Position numbers and translations under genes: made by a program. From positions 1-55,080 of the forward strand of contig JACKHA010000015.1 of the NCBI GenBank assembly GCA_020639215.1: a DNA stretch of 55,080 nt, written 5' to 3'. The notes under the pieces were generated by a model. The model was given only the letters and a program-made list of their open reading frames with translations. It made no database searches and was not told the origin of the DNA. This DNA comes from Phycisphaeraceae bacterium (GTDB lineage: Bacteria; Planctomycetota; Phycisphaerae; Phycisphaerales; UBA1924). Each line of letters begins with the position of its first letter. Within the stretch, counting starts at the first letter, position 1. Shown here piece by piece: positions 42,610-50,623 of this stretch.

Positions 42610-44160
42610 TCACGGGCTGTCGAAGACGTAGGTGAAGTCGGCGACAGGCACGTCGCTGGTGGTCAGCAGTTTGTCGCAGAGCAGGGCGTTGGAGCCGGTC
42701 AGGATCGGGACGATGTGGTAGTGGCGGTCTGGGGGGATCTCGTCCGGATCGGTCTCGTCGAAGTAGACGAGGGTGATGGCGCGGGTGCCTTGGCCAGAAC
42801 CGACTTCCCAATGGGCGTTGTCGGAGGTGGGGTCGCACTCCTCGCCCTCGGGGCACCAGAAGACGTTGAACGGGAAGCCCGAGTCCCAGGTGACGGGGCC
42901 GTAGAAGTAGAGGGTGATGGAGGAGGCGCCGGGGATGATGGCGCCGCCGTTGGCGGGGAGGCAGTCGCCGTCGTGGAGGTGGAAGGGGACGAGCCCGACG
43001 GCGCCGATGAAGCCAGTCTGCGAGTAGTATGGGACAGGCGAAAGAGTCGTCGCCGGGTTTGAGACGCGCACCTCCCCGAGCCATTCGGCACCGTTGTTTG
43101 CGGCGTTCAGGATGACATTCCCCGGGTCGTCATCGAACGTGATGGTCGACGTTCCGTTCCAGATCAGGGCGTCCTCGGCGAGATCGCCTGCTATGCGGAG
43201 CATTCCGCCGATGCCGAAGTTGAAGGAGATCAGCCCGGTGCTCATGAGATCGCCGAGGATGTCAACGGTGGCATCGGGCAGAACTCCATTGATCCACAGG
43301 TTCCCGCTCATGTCCCCACCGATCTCGACCGGAACCTCGATCTGGCCGATGAACAGATTGCCCTCGCACGAGCCGTCGAAAGTCGCGCCGGGGTTCGGCA
43401 CCGTGGTGCTGTCCTGGATGCCGGTGGCCCAGATGGTGCCGGCGAAGTCGTCGCGGAAGTGGATGTGGTTGATGTATGAGAACGAGGTGCCGAGGGTGGC
43501 CTTGATCCAGGTGAATCCTCCTTCCGCGTCGATGGACTCGATGCCATGGTCCGCCCAGATGTAGGCGGTCTGGACGCCGGGCAGGCCGATGTCGCCGGTG
43601 ACGTCGATGGTGCCGATGGCGCCGAACTCGGCGTAGACGTCGCCGGAGAGGGTGCCGCCCACCTCGATCAAGAAGATGTCGGAGTCGCTGTTGTCCGCTC
43701 GCGGGCCGGCCGTGACCTCGGCCGTCAGGTCGCCGCCGATGCGCAGTTCGGAGATCAGCTCAGCTGCGACCTTATGCTGGAGTGGTGTGCCCGATCCCAG
43801 GCTGCCGCTGATGTCGATGAGTTGGATCTCAAAGGACTCAGGGCTCGACGTGGACTTCTCGAGCACGTCGCCGACCATCGAGAAAGTTCCATTGCTGCTC
43901 TCGTCGATCGTCATGCGACAATCCGCGTCGCACTCGACCTCGACGGAGGTCAGCACCGTGGCGGCGGCGCTCGTGCTCAGCGTGAAGACGCATGGGGAAC
44001 CGGCGGTGACGTGGATCGTGGCCGTGTACGGGTTCGAGCCGCTGACGGACATCGACGCCGATCCGCTCGCGACGGTGAGCGTGAGGGGCTGTGCGCGCGC
44101 CGCATGGGCGAGGCCTGCGAGGGCCAGGAGTGCGACGATACGGGTGGTCATCCGATTCAT
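42610..44160 (-). CDS. Secreted beta-helix-like protein, coupled to an FGE-domain gene
   Basis: A 516-residue exported protein with signal peptide residues 1-23 (TTRIVALLALAGLAHAARA). The middle shows repeated strands of the type IGGDLTAEVTAG, VGGTLSGDVYAEFGAIGTI, IGGDMSGNLWINGV, VDILGDLMSTGLISFNFG, a pattern that fits a parallel beta-helix. No dockerin domain or PEP-CTERM tail is present; it ends TYVFDSP. Its ATG overlaps the stop codon of the upstream FGE-domain gene (ATGA), so the two are translated together. AGGAG lies nine bases before its start. Function unknown; its pairing with an exported FGE-domain protein suggests a shared surface role. Confidence 0.7.
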   Translation of the reverse strand: MNRMTTRIVALLALAGLAHAARAQPLTLTVASGSASMSVSGSNPYTATIHVTAGSPCVFTLSTSAAATVLTSVEVECDADCRMTIDESSNGTFSMVGDVLEKSTSSPESFEIQLIDISGSLGSGTPLQHKVAAELISELRIGGDLTAEVTAGPRADNSDSDIFLIEVGGTLSGDVYAEFGAIGTIDVTGDIGLPGVQTAYIWADHGIESIDAEGGFTWIKATLGTSFSYINHIHFRDDFAGTIWATGIQDSTTVPNPGATFDGSCEGNLFIGQIEVPVEIGGDMSGNLWINGVLPDATVDILGDLMSTGLISFNFGIGGMLRIAGDLAEDALIWNGTSTITFDDDPGNVILNAANNGAEWLGEVRVSNPATTLSPVPYYSQTGFIGAVGLVPFHLHDGDCLPANGGAIIPGASSITLYFYGPVTWDSGFPFNVFWCPEGEECDPTSDNAHWEVGSGQGTRAITLVYFDETDPDEIPPDRHYHIVPILTGSNALLCDKLLTTSDVPVADFTYVFDSP

Positions 44161-45209
44161 GTCCTGAATCTCCTGTGAAGCAGACACACGGCCGGCCCCA
44201 GAACCGCCAAAGTGGCGGTGGCCGGGACGACCGTCGCGATGCGAAGTGCGTCCTTGGTGGCTTGCATGTGGACCGTCTGGAAATTGTCGAGGCGGTCGCG
44301 ATTCCAATAGGTCGGTGATCCGGCACCCGAACCGGCGTCGAGACGCTGCAAGCCCGAAACGCCGTGTATCCAACCCTCCGTGAACTGGTAGTCGGTGCTC
44401 GACACATCCCACATGCCCCACGGGCTCTGCGTGGTGGGATACGAGCCGACGTTGACGCCCGCGGCCGGCGGCACCGAGTCGCCCGCGGCCTCGCCGATGC
44501 CCGGCGGCCCGGCGATCAGGTTTTCGTTGCCCCCGTCGGGCATCAGCCAGTATCCGCCCTGGCCGTTCCCGTACCGGTTCGGATCCCAGTGCGCGCCCTT
44601 GGTGTACTCGTTGACCGTGGGGATCCAGAACCGGGCATCGGGGTGGTGGGTAAACTGGTCGGTCAGCATGGTGATGCCGCCGACGACGACCTCGCCGAAG
44701 GTGCTGGTGTCGTAGGCCCCGTCTTCGAAGGCCCAGGCCTCATTCGCCTTGTCGTTGTGCAGCCAGTTCGCGTAGCGGGCCGCGATGCGCCAGGTCATCT
44801 CCGCGCTGAAGTTCTCGGCACCCGACCGAATCTGGTACTGCGGTTGCCCCCCGACTGAGCCGGTGTACTGGATCCACCGGCCGGTGAGGGCGGTGGCGTT
44901 TGGGCTGCCGGCGTAGTGCGGGGCGTACGCACGAACGAACTCGATCCACTGCTCGTTGGTGACGTTGGTCCGCATGATGCCGAAGTCGTGGTCCACCGCG
45001 CCGAGCGGCGGGGCCCACGCCGGCCAGAGCGGGGCTTCCTGCGCGGTCGCGCCCCGGTTGCCGGGGTCGCCCACGTGGACGAAGTCGAGGCCGTAGCGGG
45101 TGAACACCTCCGCCGATGCGGACGAACCTGCCGCACCGAGGGCGGCGACGCCGACGCAGACCACCGCGGCTTTCTTGGCGGACTTGATGGCTCCAACAAG
45201 ACGGGACAT
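44157..45209 (-). CDS. Exported FGE/SUMF1-domain protein with PEP-CTERM-like tail
   Basis: A 350-residue exported protein. Residues 1-34 form the signal peptide (AVVCVGVAALGAAGSSASA). The body matches the formylglycine-generating-enzyme (SUMF1) fold: FGIMRTNVTNEQWIEFVRAY, EMTWRIAARYANWLHN, FWIPTVNEYTKGAHWDP and QSPWGMWDVSSTDYQFTEGW. The catalytic Cys of true FGE enzymes is not seen, so this is probably a binding or structural variant. The last 27 residues read VVPATATLAVLGPAVCLL followed by HRRFRT: a Val-Pro motif, hydrophobic helix and basic end, the layout of PEP-CTERM sorting signals. AAGGAG precedes the ATG at 45209. Confidence 0.82.
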   Translation of the reverse strand: MSRLVGAIKSAKKAAVVCVGVAALGAAGSSASAEVFTRYGLDFVHVGDPGNRGATAQEAPLWPAWAPPLGAVDHDFGIMRTNVTNEQWIEFVRAYAPHYAGSPNATALTGRWIQYTGSVGGQPQYQIRSGAENFSAEMTWRIAARYANWLHNDKANEAWAFEDGAYDTSTFGEVVVGGITMLTDQFTHHPDARFWIPTVNEYTKGAHWDPNRYGNGQGGYWLMPDGGNENLIAGPPGIGEAAGDSVPPAAGVNVGSYPTTQSPWGMWDVSSTDYQFTEGWIHGVSGLQRLDAGSGAGSPTYWNRDRLDNFQTVHMQATKDALRIATVVPATATLAVLGPAVCLLHRRFRT

Positions 45210-45420
45210 CTCGGGCTCCTTCTCGGACGTTGGACAGGATGACACAGCGACCCCGTTCGCACAAGGGCTTCTCATCGAACATGACACAATCTTCGCGCTT
45301 GAACAACCCGAACGAGGGAATTAACACATTTCCGAGGCGTGGCATGGCCAAAACGCACGGAACTGAGGCTCGGTGTTGCTGATCGACGCGAGAGTGTGTT
45401 GGTGGGCGGTGGAGAACCGC

Positions 45421-45439
45421 TGCGGGCGGGGCGCCCGCA
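45421..45439 (-). terminator. Weak hairpin after pyruvate kinase
   Basis: TGCGGGCG and CGCCCGCA form an 8-bp stem over a three-base loop, 36 bases after the stop of pyk (minus strand). There is no clear T-run, so this is only a candidate. Confidence 0.35.
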
Positions 45440-45474
45440 ACCCCATTCTGAAGTTGGGGCGGACGCGGCCGGCG

Positions 45475-47157
45475 TCAGATCGTCCGGTACCCGCCCGTCG
45501 GGCTGCCGATGCGGTGGACCGCGAGCGTGCTGGTCGAGTACACGCGGCCCAGGGGCTTGCCCGCCAGCAGCACCACCGCGTCGCCCGGGCGAACAAGTCC
45601 GGCGGCGAGCAGGTCGGCCTCGACGCGGTCGCCCCAGTCGGAGAGACGTCCGGAGGCGGGCGGTGGTGTGTGGATGGGCGTGACGCCGCGGAGCAGGGAC
45701 ATGCGCCGGGTGGCGCGTGGGTTGGAGGAGTAGGCGACGATGGGGATGCGGAAGTCGTTCTGGCTGAGGTAGCGTGCGGTGCCGCCGTTCTCGCTCCAGC
45801 AGGCGATGGCGACGGCGCCGACGTCTCGTGCGACGTGCCAGGCGCCGTGGGCCAGGGCCGCGGTAAAGTAGCGGCGTTCCTGGAGGACGGCGGGCGGGTC
45901 GGCCCGCATGGGCGTCTCGTCGATGCGGGCCTCGGCGGCCTGGATGATGCGGGACATGGTCTCGACGACGAGCACGGGGTGCTTGCCGGTGGCGGTCTCG
46001 GCCGAGAGCATGACGGCGCCCGCGCCGTCGAAGATGGCGTTAGCGACGTCGCTGGCCTCGGCGCGGGTGGGGGTGGCGGCGTCGATCATGGTCTCGAGCA
46101 TCTGGGTGGCGACGATGCTGGGCTTGCCCCAACGGTCGCAGGCGTCGAGGATGCGCTTCTGGGCGACGGGGACCTGGGCGATGTCCATCTCGACGCCGAG
46201 GTCGCCGCGCGCGACCATGATCCCGTCGGCGGCGTCGACGATGGCTTCTAGGTTTGCCAGGGCCTCGGGCTTCTCGATCTTGGCGATGACAGGGATATAA
46301 GAAGGCGTTCCCGAGCCGAGGACGCTCTCGGATTGGGCGCGGTCGGCGGGGCACATGCCGGCGAGGCGGTCCTTGAGCAGTTCGACCTCGGCGGCGTTGC
46401 GGACGAACGAGAGGGCAAGGAAGTCCAGCCCGTGGTTGACGGCGAACTCGACGCAGTCCCAGTCGTCGTCGGTGATGGCGGGCGCGGAGAGGCGAGAGTC
46501 GGGGAGGTTGATGCCCTTGCGGCTGGTGACCACGCCGCCGACGGTGACCGAGCAGCGGAGGGCGCGCCCGTGGCCCTCGACGGCGAGCATGCGGATGCTG
46601 CCGTCGTTGATGAGCACGCGGTGGCCGGGGAGGACCTCGCCGGCGATGGGGTCGTAGTCGGTGGGGAGGGCGATGAGGCGGCGTGGCTGGGGAGCGGCTG
46701 CCGCGCCGGCGCCAACGGCGGGAGTGGGCGCGCCGGCGTCGAGCGGCTTGACGGACGCGTCGGTTGCGTCGGGATCGATCACGACCTCGTCGCCCGGGGC
46801 GAGCTCGACGCCCGGGCCTTCGGGACGGAAGCCCGAGCCGATCTTGCCGACGCGGATCTTGGGGCCCTGGAGGTCGCCGAGGCAGCCGACGGGGCGGGCG
46901 AGACGCTCGGCGGCGGCGCGGACGGTGTCGAGGCGGCGTGCGTGATCGGCGAGCGTGCCGTGCGAGAAGTTGAAACGGAAGATGTTGACGCCGGCGTTGA
47001 TGAGGTGCTCGACCATGGCGGGCGAGTCGCTCGCCGGGCCGATGGTGGCGACGATGCGGGTGCGCGAGACACGCGCGGGCGTGCCCGGCACGGGGCCGGT
47101 CGCCGCGCGAGACCGGGGTTGCTGGGGCTGGTCAAGGGCCACGCTGACTCGTCCCAT
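45475..47157 (-). CDS. pyk: Pyruvate kinase
   Basis: A 560-residue pyruvate kinase, converting phosphoenolpyruvate and ADP to pyruvate and ATP. Core blocks are RTRIVATIGPASDSP, GVNIFRFNFSHGT, LGDLQGPKIRVG, IPVIAKIEKPEALANLE (the catalytic Lys), MVARGDLGVEM and VANAIFDGAGAVMLSAETATGKHP. The B domain has an Ala/Gly/Pro-rich insertion (KPLDAGAPTPAVGAGAAAAP) making the protein longer than usual. The C-terminal domain is complete (VYSTSTLAVHRIG). Its start overlaps the end of the upstream binding-protein gene by 26 bp, with GGAGG close upstream, so the pair is coupled. Confidence 0.96.
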   Translation of the reverse strand: MGRVSVALDQPQQPRSRAATGPVPGTPARVSRTRIVATIGPASDSPAMVEHLINAGVNIFRFNFSHGTLADHARRLDTVRAAAERLARPVGCLGDLQGPKIRVGKIGSGFRPEGPGVELAPGDEVVIDPDATDASVKPLDAGAPTPAVGAGAAAAPQPRRLIALPTDYDPIAGEVLPGHRVLINDGSIRMLAVEGHGRALRCSVTVGGVVTSRKGINLPDSRLSAPAITDDDWDCVEFAVNHGLDFLALSFVRNAAEVELLKDRLAGMCPADRAQSESVLGSGTPSYIPVIAKIEKPEALANLEAIVDAADGIMVARGDLGVEMDIAQVPVAQKRILDACDRWGKPSIVATQMLETMIDAATPTRAEASDVANAIFDGAGAVMLSAETATGKHPVLVVETMSRIIQAAEARIDETPMRADPPAVLQERRYFTAALAHGAWHVARDVGAVAIACWSENGGTARYLSQNDFRIPIVAYSSNPRATRRMSLLRGVTPIHTPPPASGRLSDWGDRVEADLLAAGLVRPGDAVVLLAGKPLGRVYSTSTLAVHRIGSPTGGYRTI

Positions 47158-48934
47158 CTCCAGCCTCCGTGGGGCTCGCGGGCGTTCCGGCAGCGGCGGG
47201 CACGCCGGCCGCGGGCGAGCCGGCGCTGCGCCACTGGCGTTCCATATCGACCACCGCCGCCTGGTTCTCGCGGAAGACCTGGGTGTAGACGACCTGGAGG
47301 CGGGCGGCCCAGGTCGGATTCCGCCATGTCGCGCGGACGGCGCGGTAGGTGTCGGGGGTGAAGTCCTGGAAGGCCTCCCACGGGGCCAGGTGGGGGAAGG
47401 CCTGCGTGAGGGGCAGCGGGCGTCCCTGGTCGTCGGCGGGCCACGCGGCGTCGGCGCCGGGGCGCTCGATGCCGAAGATCGACTCGTAGGTGGCCCGGAC
47501 CTGCGGGCCGGTGGGCATGGCGTCGAACCGAGCCTCCATCGCGACGACGAGGGTCGGCGGGGCGTCGGGATCGGCGCGGACGCGATTGAGGGCCTGCCAC
47601 GCGGCTCGAATCTGGTCCGGAGAGTCGATGGCGAACGCGCCCATCATGGGTCCGATGGCGGAGCGCCAGCCGCGGGGCGCGGCGTCGCTGGCGATGTCGT
47701 ACGGATTGATCGTGTCGACCATGTACGCGAGGTCGCCCGTGCCGGCGTCGTACATCGCGGGCAGGATCGGGAGGCGGCGGAGCTCGTACTCGATGGGGCC
47801 GAGCGGCGCGCCGTCGGGCGTGCCATCGACGGAGGGCGGGCGTGGGAGGTCGTGGCTCGCTTCGAGCGTTCGGTGCGAGCGGAAGTTCCAGAGGGCCTGG
47901 CCTTCCCGCGTTAGCACGAATTCGACGAAGCGTTGGGCGAGTTCGGGCTCGGGTCCGCCCCGAAGGATCGAGATGGGATCGGGGTCGATGTAGGTCGCGC
48001 CCGGGGGATCGACGTACCCGACGCGCCCGTGCTCGGGCGACTGGCCCGGGGCGAGGATGGCCTGGCCCTGGGCGCGCCCGTAGAAATCGATGGCCAGCGC
48101 GGCGGCGGCCTCGCCCTGCGAGACGTCGAGCGGCGGGCGGGCCGAGGACGCGACGAAGGAGCGTGAGTTGGCGGCGATGCGGCGGAGCAGGGCCCAGCCG
48201 GCATCCCAGCCGTACTTCGAGAGGATCGAGTCGAGTGTCGTTGAGAGCGAGCCCGACTGACGCGGGTCGGCCATCGCGACCCAGCCGAACAGGCGCGGGT
48301 CAGCCAGGTCGTCGAAGGATTCGATCTCGTTCTTTCCGAGCAGGTTGCGGACGAGTTGGCGGTTGTAGACGATGCCGAACGAGGACAGGGCCGTGCCGAT
48401 CCAGCGCTGGTCCTCGTGAACGAGCGGCTGTGTGCCGATCACGCGCACGGGGAACCACTCGTCGAGCTGTACCTGCGAGAACCCGACGGGGACGGACATC
48501 GGCAGGGCGACCGGGTCGGCGCCCTCGGAGGGCGTGACACGGACGCCTTCGCCGGCGGCCAGGCGACCGTGGTCGTACGTCCCGCCCCCGAACATGAGGT
48601 CGTAGCCGATCGTTCCCGGCTCGCAGGAGCCGTCGGGTGCGATGCGCCCCGCGGTGATGGCGGCGTTGTACTGGGCCTGCAGGACGCGGATGATCTCGCT
48701 CGTGCCGCCGGGCGAGCGGAAGTCGACGTAGACGGGCGGGTCGTCGGGGTATCGGCGGGCGTGCCAGTCGCGGAAGGCGCGGGCGAACTCGGTGCGGATC
48801 TGCTGGACGTGGGGCGTGACGATGATCAGCCTGCGGTCGCCGGGCTGCTCGCGCTCGGACGCGCCGCCCAGCAGGAGCGGAACGCCCGCGAGGACGATCA
48901 GCAGCAGCACGCAGAGGACCGTGGCGACGCGCAT
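47132..48934 (-). CDS. ABC-type (iron-like) substrate-binding protein
   Basis: A 600-residue binding protein of the ferric/spermidine-type ABC cluster. The N-terminus is one hydrophobic anchor (ATVLCVLLLIVLAGVPLLLG) without a lipobox, so it may stay membrane-tethered. The body has RRLIIVTPHVQQIRTEFAR, VYVDFRSPGGTSEIIRVLQ, YDLMFGGGTYDHGRL, FGIVYNRQLVRNL and RVGYVDPPGATYIDPDPIS, all matching this family. The last 70 residues are a Pro/Ala-rich tail. No permease or ATPase gene is near. It has a TACACT box six bases before the ATG and no Shine-Dalgarno site; the linked pyk is odd company for a transporter. Confidence 0.84.
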   Translation of the reverse strand: MRVATVLCVLLLIVLAGVPLLLGGASEREQPGDRRLIIVTPHVQQIRTEFARAFRDWHARRYPDDPPVYVDFRSPGGTSEIIRVLQAQYNAAITAGRIAPDGSCEPGTIGYDLMFGGGTYDHGRLAAGEGVRVTPSEGADPVALPMSVPVGFSQVQLDEWFPVRVIGTQPLVHEDQRWIGTALSSFGIVYNRQLVRNLLGKNEIESFDDLADPRLFGWVAMADPRQSGSLSTTLDSILSKYGWDAGWALLRRIAANSRSFVASSARPPLDVSQGEAAAALAIDFYGRAQGQAILAPGQSPEHGRVGYVDPPGATYIDPDPISILRGGPEPELAQRFVEFVLTREGQALWNFRSHRTLEASHDLPRPPSVDGTPDGAPLGPIEYELRRLPILPAMYDAGTGDLAYMVDTINPYDIASDAAPRGWRSAIGPMMGAFAIDSPDQIRAAWQALNRVRADPDAPPTLVVAMEARFDAMPTGPQVRATYESIFGIERPGADAAWPADDQGRPLPLTQAFPHLAPWEAFQDFTPDTYRAVRATWRNPTWAARLQVVYTQVFRENQAAVVDMERQWRSAGSPAAGVPAAAGTPASPTEAGDGTSQRGP

Positions 48935-48940
48935 GGGCGC

Positions 48941-48946
48941 AGTGTA
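48941..48946 (-). promoter_or_regulatory. -10 box TACACT, predicted leaderless start
   Basis: On the minus strand TACACT, six bases (GCGCCC), then the ATG at 48934. It would also transcribe the overlapping pyk gene. Confidence 0.5.
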
Positions 48947-48995
48947 TCGCGAGAGCGTGGCGGTCGATTCGGCGAGATGGCCCGGCGTTGTTCGC

Positions 48996-50438
48996 TCAGC
49001 ACCCCGCGGCGAAGATCGCGAGGTAGTAGAAGAAGTCGTTGTTGTCCAGGGTCCCGTTGGGCACGCCGTAGCCCGGCTGGCCGGGGACCGCGCCGGTGGT
49101 GAGGTCGGCGACGGCGACGTTGCCGGCGGCGAACTCGTTGAGGTAGTAGAAGAAGTCGTTGCTGTTGAGCAGCCCGTCGGGCACGCCGTAACCGGGCTGG
49201 CCGGGGATCGCGCTGGTGGTCAGGTCGGGTGCGCAGGTGCCCATGGCCAGCGGCAGGATGTAGTCGATGATCACGGGGCGGTGGTCGGAAGCGATGGGCG
49301 TGATGTTGCCGGGTGACACGGGGAAGGTTGCACAGGGCGGCGGGAGCGAGACCGCCGGCGTCCGCGTGGAATCGAAGATGTGGGCGCGGCGGATCGAAGC
49401 AATCGAGTCCTGATGGGCCTGGTAGTCGAGCTTGCTGCTGGATTGCGTGGAGCGCGAGCCGGAGAAGAACTCGACGGCGCTGTCGAACGTGGCGTCGGTG
49501 CCGTCGCGGTCGACGCCGTCGGACGAGCCGCCGACCACGCCGCCGGCGACCATCCAAGACGCGGGCCCTCGCGTGCCGGGGGTCGAGTTCTCGTCCTCGT
49601 TCCAGTCGCCGCCCCAGATGACCGGGGTGTCCTGGTCAAGGACCATTGTGGCGGGGGGCGAGTCGAAGATCTTGGCGTTGGGGTCGGGCACCGCGCCGCC
49701 GTTGCCGTTGTACCAGTACTGGATCAGATACGAGACGTTTTGTGCGGCGGTGACGCGCTGCTGCATGTCGCCGCTCGTGCCGCCGGCCTTGAGGTGCCCG
49801 TTGCCGATGACCACGTCGCCGGCGTACTGCGCGGGCAGGTCGATCTCGGCGAACATGAAGCCGCGGATGCCGCCGTTGGGGCCGGGCGCCCACGCGTCGG
49901 GGAAGATCGGGGGCGTGTCGGAGTACTCGGCCCGCGTGTCGCCGTTGAGATCGGCGAACGGAAAACGGGAGAGGATGACGTTGCGGTTGAAGCCGTCGTT
50001 CGAGGAGGAGACGAAGATGTACGGCAGGTCGTAAGCGGGCACGTACTGCTGCACGAACGAACCGACGGTGCCCCCGAGGAACGGGTCGGCCCCACCGTGG
50101 ATCAGCAGCTCGCAGGTGGTCGCGAGCTGGGCGACGGAGTCGACGCCCGACCCGGTGCCGTTGCCGGAGTTGTCGCCGGCCTCCTGCAGGATCAGCACGT
50201 CGGGCTGGAACGAGGCGACGACGCGCGCGATGGCGTTCCAGTTCGAGCCGAACGAGTTGGCCTTGTTGGCGGTGCGACACACGCCGTCCTCGACGTTCCA
50301 GGTCATGACGCGGAGGTCGGTCTGGTCGGACTTGAGCCACTCGGCCGCGACCGGGTTCCACTGGGCCAAGGCGACGCCGCACGAGGCAACGATCGCGGCG
50401 ACGGAGCCGAGCACGCGGGCGCAAGTGAAACTCGCCAT
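48996..50438 (-). CDS. Secreted endonuclease/exonuclease/phosphatase-domain protein with GC-type dockerin domain
   Basis: A 480-residue exported protein. Residues 1-26 are the signal peptide (VLGSVAAIVASCGVALAQ). Residues 40-395 form an EEP fold: DLRVMTWNVEDG (first metal ligand), VLILQEAGDN (catalytic Glu), VIWGGDWNEDENS and IASDHRPVIIDY (Asp-His pair). This group cleaves phosphodiesters in nucleic acids or phospholipids. The C-terminus is the two-repeat dockerin-like domain from Cys-Ala-Pro-Asp (codon 49233-49235) to Ala-Gly-Cys, with NSNDFFYYL and NNDFFYYL. GAGG precedes the ATG at 50438. A dockerin on a nuclease suggests extracellular DNA or lipid scavenging. Confidence 0.88.
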   Translation of the reverse strand: MASFTCARVLGSVAAIVASCGVALAQWNPVAAEWLKSDQTDLRVMTWNVEDGVCRTANKANSFGSNWNAIARVVASFQPDVLILQEAGDNSGNGTGSGVDSVAQLATTCELLIHGGADPFLGGTVGSFVQQYVPAYDLPYIFVSSSNDGFNRNVILSRFPFADLNGDTRAEYSDTPPIFPDAWAPGPNGGIRGFMFAEIDLPAQYAGDVVIGNGHLKAGGTSGDMQQRVTAAQNVSYLIQYWYNGNGGAVPDPNAKIFDSPPATMVLDQDTPVIWGGDWNEDENSTPGTRGPASWMVAGGVVGGSSDGVDRDGTDATFDSAVEFFSGSRSTQSSSKLDYQAHQDSIASIRRAHIFDSTRTPAVSLPPPCATFPVSPGNITPIASDHRPVIIDYILPLAMGTCAPDLTTSAIPGQPGYGVPDGLLNSNDFFYYLNEFAAGNVAVADLTTGAVPGQPGYGVPNGTLDNNDFFYYLAIFAAGC

Positions 50439-50545
50439 CTCGATCCTCGTTTCATGCGCCGGCGCGGCCGTGGTGTTCGTGCCCACTCCCCGCCGGCTGA
50501 CCGGAACACCCCGAAGGGCCACAGGCCCCGACTCTCGCAAAGAAA

Positions 50546-50569
50546 CGCCCGCGTCGCTCGACGCGGGCG
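50546..50569 (-). terminator. Rho-independent terminator for the minus-strand dockerin gene
   Basis: On the minus strand, CGCCCGCGTC and GACGCGGGCG form a 10-bp stem with a four-base loop, followed by TTTCTTT. It is about 55 bases after the stop of the gene at 50624 and separates it from the nuclease gene. Confidence 0.75.
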
Positions 50570-50623
50570 GCTCGGTCGATGGTTGCCGGGCTCCGCGATC
50601 TCGCGGCCCCCGGCGTCTCCGGC

